A DNA stretch of 23,287 nucleotides from a virus: positions 1 to 23,287 of IMG/VR virus record IMGVR_UViG_3300027734_000325. One strand, written 5' to 3'. A model generated the notes under the pieces. That model was not told the DNA's origin and did not search any database. It was given only the letters and a program-made list of their open reading frames with translations. Each line of letters begins with the position of its first letter. Position 1 is the first letter of the stretch. Below, one piece after another: positions 5,889-11,495 of this stretch. The position numbers and the translations under genes were made by a program.

Positions 5889-6313
5889 CTCTTCTCCCTT
5901 ATTGCTCTTTGGTGAATGTTGGAGCAAAGCACAGCCTTACCGTGATCAAAATCAAAGTTCGCCTGTGCCTCGATGTTGCTCTTCGGAGCCATGTCATCGC
6001 ATCGCACTGTCTCAGACTGTTTCAACCACCGCGCTCTAAGACTAAGCCCACGCTCCCCGATTTGGCTTGCTCGTGTATCGGGGTATCTCAATCGCAACCA
6101 TCGACGTACCGCATTGCGTTGTCCAAAAGCAAAAACCCCGCAAGATGCTCTGTGGTCTTGGCTCTTGGCGAGAGCAGCAGCAAAGCGATTTGTCAAAAGA
6201 GAAAAATCCCAATCGCTAACTACACGACAAGACCACACAGTACCCTGCGGGGTTGTAAATCTCTTTTGACGTTCATCGCCTAGATGCCACTCTAGACGGT
6301 TTGGATTATACAT
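5885..6313 (-). CDS. Doubtful open frame over a structured tract
   Basis: A 142-codon frame from ATG 6313 that ends in an ATGA overlap with the replication gene. For it: length, and coupling to a real gene. Against it: no SD before ATG 6313; a strong promoter has its -10 box inside the first codons, so that promoter's RNA would begin after the start codon; the product is Arg- and Trp-rich with many AGA/CGA codons and no recognised domain; and the DNA is dense with long inverted repeats. Two other long frames lie over the same bases on the plus strand, suggesting low stop density rather than coding. A real protein cannot be excluded. Confidence 0.3.
   Translation of the reverse strand: MYNPNRLEWHLGDERQKRFTTPQGTVWSCRVVSDWDFSLLTNRFAAALAKSQDHRASCGVFAFGQRNAVRRWLRLRYPDTRASQIGERGLSLRARWLKQSETVRCDDMAPKSNIEAQANFDFDHGKAVLCSNIHQRAIREKR
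6055..6083. repeat. Inverted repeat in the leader of the replication operon
   Basis: CCCCGAT at 6055-6061 pairs perfectly with ATCGGGG at 6077-6083 around 15 bases. No T run follows on either strand, so it is not a simple terminator. It lies between the candidate small RNA and the replication gene. A weaker repeat, GCACAG with CTGTGC, flanks about 5930-5970. The stretch 5889-6125 otherwise holds no safe gene, only the doubtful frame described separately. Confidence 0.6.
6125..6298 (-). ncRNA. Candidate structured small RNA or leader
   Basis: Transcription from the promoter at 6305-6332 should start near 6298. The RNA can close with a 9-bp helix (6254-6246 with 6142-6134), an 8x8 internal loop, and a 10-bp helix (6237-6228 with 6160-6151). 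Inside are a 7-bp hairpin (6217-6211 with 6190-6184) and a 5-bp hairpin (6175-6171 with 6165-6161), making a three-way junction. The 5' leader at 6270-6260 pairs perfectly for 11 bp with 6202-6192 in the loop of the 7-bp hairpin, a pseudoknot. The closing helix is followed by TTTTTGCTTTT (6135-6125), like a terminator tail. No known RNA family is recognised. It could instead be a 5' leader or a DNA-level origin. Confidence 0.45.
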
Positions 6314-6332
6314 AATTTTTTTAGCTTGTAAA
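6305..6332 (-). promoter_or_regulatory. Sigma-70-type promoter reading leftward
   Basis: On the minus strand, TTTACA (6332-6327, five of six matches to TTGACA) is followed after 16 bp by a perfect TATAAT (6310-6305). The spacer carries an A-rich run. Its -35 box lies in the last codons of the Cro-like gene. The expected start near 6298 precedes the structured tract and the replication operon. It is the best promoter match I found in the window. Confidence 0.7.
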
Positions 6333-6476
6333 CCACTCAGGCCGCAAGTCCTTAAGCTGGCGCATTCGCAGCTCAGGCACGTTTTTCCACATAGAAACCG
6401 CCGCCCTAGAAATCTTCAATAGCCTAGCAAGCTCACTTTGTGAGCCTGCCAACTGGATAATCTGTTCTTTTGTCAT
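6321..6476 (-). CDS. Cro-like helix-turn-helix repressor
   Basis: A 51-aa protein starting at ATG 6476, with one helix-turn-helix: SQSELARLLKISRAAVSMWK, about residues 12-31, of the P22 Cro/lambda Cro class, followed by a short basic tail. Usual Cro proteins are 60-70 aa, so it is minimal. It diverges from the plus-strand early operon, and two palindromes lie just upstream. A TACAAT at 6488-6483 would place transcription start almost on the ATG, so the message could be leaderless like that of lambda cI from PRM; there is no SD. A longer form from TTG 6503 is possible. No separate CI-type repressor is seen in the window. Confidence 0.82.
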   Translation of the reverse strand: MTKEQIIQLAGSQSELARLLKISRAAVSMWKNVPELRMRQLKDLRPEWFTS

Positions 6477-6484
6477 GCTGAAAT

Positions 6485-6502
6485 TGTAAAGGCAAATTAA
6501 CA
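6485..6502. promoter_or_regulatory. Candidate operator, copy 1
   Basis: TGTAAA-GGCAAA-TTAACA: two 6-bp arms in inverted orientation around 6 bases, one mismatch from perfect. It overlaps the TACAAT box (6488-6483 on the minus strand) just upstream of the Cro-like gene. Binding here would repress or tune that gene. It shares arms and spacing with the copy at 6539-6556, centre to centre 54 bp. Confidence 0.6.
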
Positions 6503-6538
6503 AATAAGCGACATTAGGGAAAACACCTAGAAAATAAC

Positions 6539-6556
6539 TGTTAATTTAGCTTAACA
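6539..6556. promoter_or_regulatory. Candidate operator, copy 2
   Basis: TGTTAA-TTTAGC-TTAACA: a perfect 6-bp inverted repeat with a 6-bp spacer, in the gap between the Cro-like gene and the plus-strand early operon. It probably controls the plus-strand promoter, which I could not place with confidence. The sequence between the two copies (6503-6538) shows no further clear site. Confidence 0.65.
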
Positions 6557-6604
6557 ATGCACCCATGCCCCAGCAATTTCGCACAGGGTCTTTTAGGAGA
6601 AGTT

Positions 6605-6727
6605 ATGTTTGAAATAGAAAAATACAAAAAACCCACCGACTGGTCACAAGTCGCTTTATGGGTTGTATCTATAACCGCCATCGTAGTGGTTGCTCTTGAC
6701 CTATTTGTTTGGAGAGCATCATGCTAG
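6605..6727 (+). CDS. Small single-pass membrane protein
   Basis: A 40-aa protein, first gene of the rightward operon, with a strong SD (AGGAG, 5 bases before ATG 6605). After a charged N-terminus (MFEIEKYKKPTDW) comes a hydrophobic helix, about residues 17-36 (ALWVVSITAIVVVALDLFVW), then a short end with one Cys. The next gene starts inside its last codons (7-bp overlap). Function unknown. The SD and coupling support that it is translated. Confidence 0.65.
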   Translation: MFEIEKYKKPTDWSQVALWVVSITAIVVVALDLFVWRASC

Positions 6728-6993
6728 ATGACGGCGATGAGGGTGAATTTATCACCTATTTAATTTGGGATGAGGTCACCGTTAAATGGTCTTGGTCTGA
6801 GGGTGACGATTGGGAAACAGATGGCTACTTTGACATTTTTGTTTACAAAGATAACTTAGACATTACTTACGACATTCCCAAACTTCATTTCAAGTGGATT
6901 GAAGAAGAAGTCAAAAAACAAGCAGGCTATGAGCCACCAAGCCATCAGCGTGTTGCATCTGCCATTAACGGCTATTTCAACAAAACTTTTTAA
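6721..6993 (+). CDS. Acidic protein of unknown function
   Basis: A 90-aa protein from ATG 6721, with GGAG six bases upstream. It is strongly acidic, with many aromatic residues, especially in the first half (LDDGDEGEF, WSWSEGDDWETDGYFD). No recognised domain. Small acidic early phage proteins sometimes imitate DNA or bind host nucleic-acid proteins, but that is only a thought here. A TTG-started form 4 codons longer exists; ATG is preferred because of the SD. Confidence 0.7.
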   Translation: MLDDGDEGEFITYLIWDEVTVKWSWSEGDDWETDGYFDIFVYKDNLDITYDIPKLHFKWIEEEVKKQAGYEPPSHQRVASAINGYFNKTF

Positions 6994-7001
6994 GGATACT
7001 C

Positions 7002-7244
7002 ATGAAATACGCACTTTTACTTTTGGTGCTGGTCGGCTGCGCCAGCGAACCAAAGATGACCGAACAAAAACTCATTATGGACAAAGAAATCCAAGCAATG
7101 GGCAGAAATGAGGTCATTGATGCCGTGAAGCAATGCGAAACCTCAGGGCTTCGCGCCATAACAATTTATGGCAAACGCAAGATCAATGGCTATACCGCAG
7201 AGACCATCGTAGATGTGACCTGTGGCCCCAAATGGTACTACTAA
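7002..7244 (+). CDS. Small putative lipoprotein
   Basis: An 80-aa protein with a short lipoprotein signal peptide: MKYALLLLVLVGC, lipobox LVGC with the Cys at residue 13, which would be lipidated after cleavage by signal peptidase II. The mature part is about 67 aa, with two further Cys (in KQCE and VTCG) that may form a disulfide. A good SD (AAGGA) precedes ATG 7002. Early phage lipoproteins often block superinfection from the host envelope; this role is an inference from class and position. Confidence 0.72.
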   Translation: MKYALLLLVLVGCASEPKMTEQKLIMDKEIQAMGRNEVIDAVKQCETSGLRAITIYGKRKINGYTAETIVDVTCGPKWYY

Positions 7245-7253
7245 GGAAAAATC

Positions 7254-7856
7254 ATGGAAACACCCATCGGAAACAAAATCGCCGCAGCATTTGTCAAGGC
7301 TCAACGCCAATTTGGGCCAGCTCTGAAAACCTCCACAAACCCGCATTTTCGGTCTAAGTATGCTGACCTGTCTAACTGCATTGAGGCCGTCATTGACGCT
7401 TTAAACAGCAATGGCATCGGTCTTATGCAACGCACTTATGAATCCAAAGACGGCGTGATGGTTGAAACAATCTTTGTCCACGAATCGGGCGAGGTCATGG
7501 AATGCGGTCTTTTGCACGTTCCTGCCAGCAAGCAAGACCCACAAGGTTACGGTTCGGCATTGACCTATGCCAGGCGTTACAGCCTATTAGCCGCAACAGG
7601 GTTAGCCCCTGAGGATGATGATGGCAACAGCGCCAGCCGCCGCACCGAGATTAAGTCCACGGTCAATGAAAGCCAAATAGCCGACCTGTTGGCGGCAATG
7701 GATGAAGTAACCACCATCAAAGAGCTACAGCAAGCCTACAAAGACGCTTATAAGGCCACAAATGGCGAGCAAGCATGGCAGACCAAGGTCATCAACAAAA
7801 AAGACGCTAAAAAGGCGCATTTGGAAGCAACATTGTCTAAGGAGTTAACCAAATGA
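7254..7856 (+). CDS. erf: ERF-family single-strand annealing protein
   Basis: A 200-aa recombinase of the ERF family (P22 Erf), which coats single-stranded DNA and anneals complementary strands during phage recombination and repair. The family core is plain: KTSTNPHFRSKYADLS near residue 25, DGVMVETIFVHESG, then DPQGYGSALTYARRYSL and GLAPEDDDGN (about residues 96-125). The C-terminal third is Lys/Glu-rich helix with lower complexity. SD AAGGA precedes ATG 7254. It is followed by its usual partner, a YqaJ exonuclease, two genes downstream. Confidence 0.95.
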   Translation: METPIGNKIAAAFVKAQRQFGPALKTSTNPHFRSKYADLSNCIEAVIDALNSNGIGLMQRTYESKDGVMVETIFVHESGEVMECGLLHVPASKQDPQGYGSALTYARRYSLLAATGLAPEDDDGNSASRRTEIKSTVNESQIADLLAAMDEVTTIKELQQAYKDAYKATNGEQAWQTKVINKKDAKKAHLEATLSKELTK

Positions 7857-8053
7857 ACGCATTTCCTAACCCTAACCGCACCGACCAAACTGGTATGACC
7901 CTGAGAGATTACATGGCAGCAAAGGTTTTACAAGCACAACTATCAATGCCTGAAATTGCTATTGCCATATCAACTAACAAAATAACATTTCAAGATATTT
8001 GTGGTGGTTGTTATGAATGGGCAGATGCAATGCTGAAAGCGAGGGAAGCATAA
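7853..8053 (+). CDS. Small phage protein of unknown function
   Basis: A 66-aa protein between ERF and the exonuclease, with an ATGA overlap to ERF and a TAATG overlap to the next gene. It has the phrase GMTLRDYMAAKVLQAQ and ends EWADAMLKAREA, a pattern I recall in many small phage proteins near recombination genes, with no known role. No TM segment; three Cys are not arranged as a clear metal site (CGGC near the C-terminal part). Confidence 0.72.
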   Translation: MNAFPNPNRTDQTGMTLRDYMAAKVLQAQLSMPEIAIAISTNKITFQDICGGCYEWADAMLKAREA

Positions 8054-8658
8054 TGGAACAGCGTACAGAAGAATGGTTTGCCGCTAGGTGCGGTAAGGTC
8101 ACCGCCAGCCGCGTGGCAGACATCATTGCCAAGACCAAGACAGGGCCAAGCGCCAGCCGCGAGAATTACCTTGCCCAATTGGTCTGCGAAAGGTTAACAG
8201 GCAAACCTGCCGAGTCCTATAGCAACGCAGCAATGGCTTGGGGAACGGATACTGAGCCTTTTGCTCGCGCCGCTTATGAGGCAAGGATGGACATCTTAGT
8301 AACAGAGGTGGGGTTTATCGACCACCCTTGGATAACCATGTCGGGTGCGTCACCGGACGGCTTGGCCTCCGAGGGTATGGTTGAGATCAAATGCCCCAAT
8401 ACCGCAACCCACTTGCAAACCCTGTTAGACCGCAAAGTGCCTGAGAAATACATCACGCAAATGATGTGGCAAATGGCCTGTGCCGACCGCCCTTGGTGCG
8501 ACTTTGTAAGTTTTGATCCTCGGTTGCCCGAGAAACACCAGCTATTCATCAAGAGAATCAACTATGACCCCGAAATGGTTAATTTGCTTGAGAATTCAGT
8601 CATCCAGTTTTTGGGTGATGTAGACCTAAAAATCCAACAATTAGAAAGCCTGCCATGA
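8053..8658 (+). CDS. YqaJ-like viral recombinase (lambda-exonuclease fold)
   Basis: A 201-aa nuclease that should degrade one strand of linear double-stranded DNA to expose single strands for ERF annealing. Conserved features: RTEEWFAARCGKVTAS at the N-terminus, WGTDTEPFAR (E68), SPDGL with D102, VEIKCP with E111 and K113, and the QMMWQMAC motif at about 136-143. The start is ATG 8053, with a GAGGGA SD, rather than an in-frame ATG at 8017 inside the previous gene. Length is normal for the family. It ends in an ATGA overlap with the SSB-like gene. Confidence 0.94.
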   Translation: MEQRTEEWFAARCGKVTASRVADIIAKTKTGPSASRENYLAQLVCERLTGKPAESYSNAAMAWGTDTEPFARAAYEARMDILVTEVGFIDHPWITMSGASPDGLASEGMVEIKCPNTATHLQTLLDRKVPEKYITQMMWQMACADRPWCDFVSFDPRLPEKHQLFIKRINYDPEMVNLLENSVIQFLGDVDLKIQQLESLP

Positions 8659-8891
8659 AGAAATTTAAAAACATCGTTGTCATTACCGGCACATACAAAA
8701 CCCGCGAGGGTCAGGAAAAGAAACGTTACCAAAACATTGGGTCGGTGTTTTTAGACGATAACGACAACCTCAAGATTAAGATGGATTCAATGCCGCTTGT
8801 AGACGGTGGCTGGAATGGATGGGCAAACTGCTATGACTTGGAGGAAAAGGCAAATAAACAGGAGGATAGACATGATGACATCCCTTTTTAG
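8655..8891 (+). CDS. Small ssDNA-binding-like protein with SSB-type C-terminal tip
   Basis: A 78-aa protein, largely beta-rich, with basic early strands (KKFKNIVVITGTYKTREG, KKRYQNIGSVFLDD). The last residues DDIPF match the acidic C-terminal tip of bacterial SSB (DDDIPF), which recruits many host repair and replication proteins. It follows the exonuclease by an ATGA overlap. It may be a minimal single-strand binder, or a protein that taps SSB partners through its tail. I cannot confirm an OB fold by eye. Confidence 0.65.
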   Translation: MKKFKNIVVITGTYKTREGQEKKRYQNIGSVFLDDNDNLKIKMDSMPLVDGGWNGWANCYDLEEKANKQEDRHDDIPF

Positions 8892-9177
8892 AGCTAGAGG
8901 GCTTGACCCCGCCACCAGCCACGCCGCCGCAGATCAATCAATAGACCTTGCCAAGCAGCACTTTGAAAAGATTGTGGAGTGCCTGCGCCGCTTTGGGCCA
9001 ATGGGCAAAGATGGCATTGCCGAGCTGGTGGGGCTTGATGGCAACCAAGTGGCTAGGCGCATGAAAGAGCTTGAAAAGGATGGGCGTGTTGAGCTTACAG
9101 GGCGCACCACCAAATCCAACTCAGGCAGATCAGAAAGAGAATGGCAGTTTGTGCCAGTACAAAGGGAGTTAATTTGA
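8872..9177 (+). CDS. Winged-helix DNA-binding protein
   Basis: A 101-aa protein starting at ATG 8872, with an ideal SD (AGGAGG, 6 bases); a second ATG follows directly. It overlaps the SSB-like gene by 20 bp. After an RARGLDPATSHAAA segment it shows a winged-helix pattern: FGPMGKDGIAELVGLDGNQVA, then RRMKELEKDGRVELTG and a GR-rich wing. This type of protein is frequent in phage early operons and could regulate them. An upstream in-frame ATG at 8806 lacks an SD. Confidence 0.75.
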   Translation: MMTSLFRARGLDPATSHAAADQSIDLAKQHFEKIVECLRRFGPMGKDGIAELVGLDGNQVARRMKELEKDGRVELTGRTTKSNSGRSEREWQFVPVQRELI

Positions 9178-9806
9178 GCTATCTTGTTTCATCATTGCCA
9201 CCCATTAAATGCTTTGTTAAGGCTGAGTTTCTTTATAACCACACCAAAAGGCATGGCGAGCTTGTGCCTTGTGTGTGGGTCAGCCTCAAAGCTCTTAGAG
9301 GCCAAGTGTTCAGAATTGAGTCGCTGCTGACCGAATACGGTGCTTTGTACGACAAGCTACCCATCCACGCTTATGTGTGGAAAGAGGGCGCAAGCGACTT
9401 ACCCATTGACATTCTTCAACTATGGGACTGCATGGGTTATCGATTTACCATGGTTGAAAAGATCAGCTTGCGTAATCTTGGTGTAAAGTTTCTTGGCAAG
9501 GATAAGCAATGGCACTTTGGTACATACCTGTTCACCGTGGATTTCTGTGCTGATGGCATGGATTTAGACACCGGCTTTACAGAGACCGCCGAGGAGCACA
9601 AGAGCTTTAATTTTATTAAACTTGAGTCAGGTCAGTTTGCTTGCCAGCCCAACAATCGATGCCTGTGGTATGACCAAAGCCTTGTGCCTACCGAGACAAA
9701 GTTTCCCGATTTCCAAGCCGCGCAACATTTATGGTCTGTGGATGGCACACGCAAATGGTCGGCTGAGGATGATTGGTTTTACACAATAGAAGAAAAGAAT
9801 GACTAA
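9174..9806 (+). CDS. Phage protein of unknown function, TTG start
   Basis: A 210-aa protein. The frame starts best at TTG 9174, which overlaps the upstream TGA (TTGA) and has GGGAG at the right distance; an ATG at 9141 lies inside the previous gene without an SD. It begins SYLVSSLPPIKCFVK, a beginning I recall from a conserved family of phage hypothetical proteins. Further on are VSLKALRGQVFRIESL, LPIDILQLWDCM and QPNNRCLWYDQSL. The protein is mixed alpha/beta with no TM segment. Activity unknown. Confidence 0.75.
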   Translation: MSYLVSSLPPIKCFVKAEFLYNHTKRHGELVPCVWVSLKALRGQVFRIESLLTEYGALYDKLPIHAYVWKEGASDLPIDILQLWDCMGYRFTMVEKISLRNLGVKFLGKDKQWHFGTYLFTVDFCADGMDLDTGFTETAEEHKSFNFIKLESGQFACQPNNRCLWYDQSLVPTETKFPDFQAAQHLWSVDGTRKWSAEDDWFYTIEEKND

Positions 9807-9948
9807 AGCACAACAGGTTTTTGAGGCCATGATGCGATCCAAAGGTTATGCCGACCTTAACCAAGTTAAAGGAAAATACACAAATCCCAGCGTTGTTATG
9901 CGTTGGAATTACTTTCTTTTAGGTTGGGAAATGCGAGGTGTGCTGTGA
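9799..9948 (+). CDS. Very small phage protein of unknown function
   Basis: A 49-aa frame from ATG 9799, overlapping the previous gene by 8 bp. It reads MTKAQQVFEAMMRSKGYADL and then a basic/aromatic end with MRWNYFLLGWEMRG. It may form two short helices. Its end forms a GTGA overlap with the following gene. The SD is weak (AGAAAAG), but the coupling on both sides supports it. Confidence 0.55.
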   Translation: MTKAQQVFEAMMRSKGYADLNQVKGKYTNPSVVMRWNYFLLGWEMRGVL

Positions 9949-10142
9949 TTGCCACGGTTTTAGCCCTGTTGATTGGCGCAATTATTGGGGTTGGGACGCT
10001 TGTTCTGTTTGCTATGTTTTTGGCACACGTTCAAAGTGTGGACAATCCACAAGATTGGAGAAATTCCCTCCCCAACGATTCTTTGGATGAAGAGTCTCCC
10101 AATAAGCGCCAAGAGGAGCAAGGATTTCCTTACTCCAAATAA
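9945..10142 (+). CDS. Small membrane protein overlapping the endolysin gene tail-to-tail
   Basis: A 65-aa frame from GTG 9945, which overlaps the upstream TGA and has GAGG six bases before it. Residues 3-27 form a clear TM helix (TVLALLIGAIIGVGTLVLFA and on), followed by a polar, acidic tail. The last 131 bp overlap the convergent endolysin gene, which is unusual, so the C-terminal half may simply be antisense sequence. The N-terminus looks genuine because of the SD and coupling. It could also be a remnant of a longer gene cut by the inversion boundary. Confidence 0.5.
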   Translation: MIATVLALLIGAIIGVGTLVLFAMFLAHVQSVDNPQDWRNSLPNDSLDEESPNKRQEEQGFPYSK

Positions 10143-10356
10143 TTTTGCCATCCTTAAAAAAGTTAAGGTCAATGGCGCAGCGCTTGAGGTGAATGCTGTT
10201 CATGGTTTTAGATCGACCTGTTTTAAAATAAATAGCCTGTTGCTCGGGCGTTCTAGCCAACTCACCGCCGGTAACTACAAAACCTTGATCTGTAGCGTAT
10301 TGAATTAGTTTGCAGGCATCTAATAGAAAAGCCGCTTGTTCTGTGCTTAAGCTCAT
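10012..10356 (-). CDS. Endolysin: M15-family L-alanyl/D-alanyl peptidase
   Basis: A 114-aa peptidoglycan peptidase of the M15 (VanY/endolysin) family. Zinc ligands: H56 and D63 in SIHLKRCAIDLNFF, and H107 in DCPHFER. GELARTPEQQ at about 31-40 and NRWGGNF at about 93-99 are further family signs. It should cut peptide cross-links of the cell wall at lysis. It has no signal or SAR segment, so it needs the holin encoded just upstream (ATGA overlap) for release. It is a single domain without a wall-binding module, typical of phages of Gram-negative hosts. Confidence 0.92.
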   Translation of the reverse strand: MSLSTEQAAFLLDACKLIQYATDQGFVVTGGELARTPEQQAIYFKTGRSKTMNSIHLKRCAIDLNFFKDGKIIWSKEILAPLGAYWETLHPKNRWGGNFSNLVDCPHFERVPKT

Positions 10357-10865
10357 TTTTTACCTCGCATATCAGCAAGTTTTTCAATTGTGCGCCCACC
10401 AAAATAAGCGCCCATGATCAGCATTCCCCATTGCCCAAGAAGCTGCACATAGCTTTCGTTTGCGTTGTAACCATAGGCGCTCATCATGGCAAACAGGAAA
10501 TAGCCTAAGAAGATGGCTATAAGGCTCATGGGGCGTATGTTTTTAGAAAGCCAAGAGTCTGACCCCATATCAGACTTCCAGCGGTCTGTGACGTTGTTAT
10601 CCTCATTCTTAACGGCATCGGCAAACAATTGCAATTCAGCCAGTTCCATCTTGGCTTTTTCAATACCCAATTCCAATAGGCGTTCTTCATGCTCAAACTG
10701 AAGCTGGCGCAACTTGGATACATCTTCAGGGGTTGGGTTATCAGGAATCTTTACGCCAAGGGTGTTTTCAACTACTTCCTTGCCTTTGGCTTGGATGGCG
10801 CTAGACAGTAGTGTTAACCCGTTTTGGGCAAGACTACCAAGTAGGGATGCAACTATTGGAATCAT
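10353..10865 (-). CDS. Holin of the three-TM (GTA-release) type
   Basis: A 170-aa protein with a hydrophobic N-terminus (residues 3-23), a long charged helical middle (about 48-100), and two C-terminal TM helices (about 112-132 and 139-157) ending in GGRTIEKLADMRGKK. This layout matches the 3TM holin family associated with gene-transfer-agent release. It should open the inner membrane for the endolysin, with which it is coupled by an ATGA overlap. The charged middle is long for a holin, but I recall such forms in phages with M15 endolysins. Confidence 0.82.
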   Translation of the reverse strand: MIPIVASLLGSLAQNGLTLLSSAIQAKGKEVVENTLGVKIPDNPTPEDVSKLRQLQFEHEERLLELGIEKAKMELAELQLFADAVKNEDNNVTDRWKSDMGSDSWLSKNIRPMSLIAIFLGYFLFAMMSAYGYNANESYVQLLGQWGMLIMGAYFGGRTIEKLADMRGKK

Positions 10866-11209
10866 TTATCTTCCTTTTTGAATGTGGTTTTCATTCCTGC
10901 TCTATCTTCCAAAATGGCAATGTGCAGGCGGTTGACTTGAATGTCGTCCCTATTCTTTTGGATTTCTTTCTCCAAGTCCTGCCGCAATTTCTCCCTTGCC
11001 AATTCTGCGCCTGTATTGCTGGCTTGTTTGTTGTCTGAAGTCACAACCAAGCTAATTTTGCTGTTTAGGATGGTCACCTCATGGGACAAGTTAGACAGCG
11101 CCGACATAAGGTAAACAACGCAAGAAAACAATAAAGGCAACAAAGCAAACGTGATTTTTTCAACCAAAGCACTTTTGGTTTCCATTGCTTGTATTTTTTC
11201 CTCACTCAT
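10862..11209 (-). CDS. Membrane-anchored coiled-coil protein of the lysis block
   Basis: A 115-aa protein with one TM helix (about residues 19-37, FALLPLLFSCVVYLMSAL), then a long coiled-coil-like segment with SHEVTILNSKI and a Lys/Glu-rich part to the end. A single N-terminal TM helix followed by a periplasmic coiled-coil is the shape of an inner-membrane spanin or a holin accessory protein. No matching outer-membrane lipoprotein is found next to it. It overlaps the holin gene by ATGA, which supports a lysis role. Confidence 0.65.
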   Translation of the reverse strand: MSEEKIQAMETKSALVEKITFALLPLLFSCVVYLMSALSNLSHEVTILNSKISLVVTSDNKQASNTGAELAREKLRQDLEKEIQKNRDDIQVNRLHIAILEDRAGMKTTFKKEDK

Positions 11210-11495
11210 TTTCTTTTTCCTTTTTAACTTGGTTAATCATGCGCTGCACTTGTTCTTGCTGGCGCTTAGTTTCTTTTTTGGCTTCAAGAATGTCAAGATA
11301 CATTGCGCCAATTATTGGCAGTAACAATGCAAACACTATGACCATACTAAGAAAAGCAATCAAGAATCCCATCTCGTTATTGTCATTTGTCGGATTGCTT
11401 GGAACAATAGGTGGAGGTATATAGTAACTATCATTACCGCCCCGATTATTAGCGCTTTGTCTTGCAGATTGTTTAGCATTTGCTTTCGTTGCCAT
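11202..11495 (-). CDS. Single-TM protein whose start overlaps the upstream gene
   Basis: A 97-aa frame. Residues 1-40 are polar and Asn/Pro-rich (SYYIPPPIVPSN); a TM helix follows at about 43-65 and then a basic/acidic helix. ATG 11495 has AGGG 7 bases upstream. The first 136 bp overlap the upstream gene in another frame. An alternative start at ATG 11372 gives a 56-aa protein (MGFLIAFLS on) that avoids most of the overlap but has a weak SD. Same-strand nested overlap is reminiscent of Rz/Rz1 spanin pairs, but no lipobox is present. Confidence 0.55.
   Translation of the reverse strand: MATKANAKQSARQSANNRGGNDSYYIPPPIVPSNPTNDNNEMGFLIAFLSMVIVFALLLPIIGAMYLDILEAKKETKRQQEQVQRMINQVKKEKENE

Noticed and set aside
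6134-6254. Inverted repeat considered as an integron attC site or transposon ends
   Set aside because: No RYYYAAC/GTTRRRY core sites, no target duplication and no transposase or integrase nearby.
5882-6283. 133-codon frame on the plus strand, and a second one at 5973-6269
   Set aside because: No SD, opposite to the promoter and to the replication operon, and it lies over the inverted-repeat tract; best read as a shadow.
6125-6298. Retron or diversity-generating element RNA
   Set aside because: No reverse transcriptase gene anywhere in the window and no template/variable repeat pair in the tail-fibre gene by eye.
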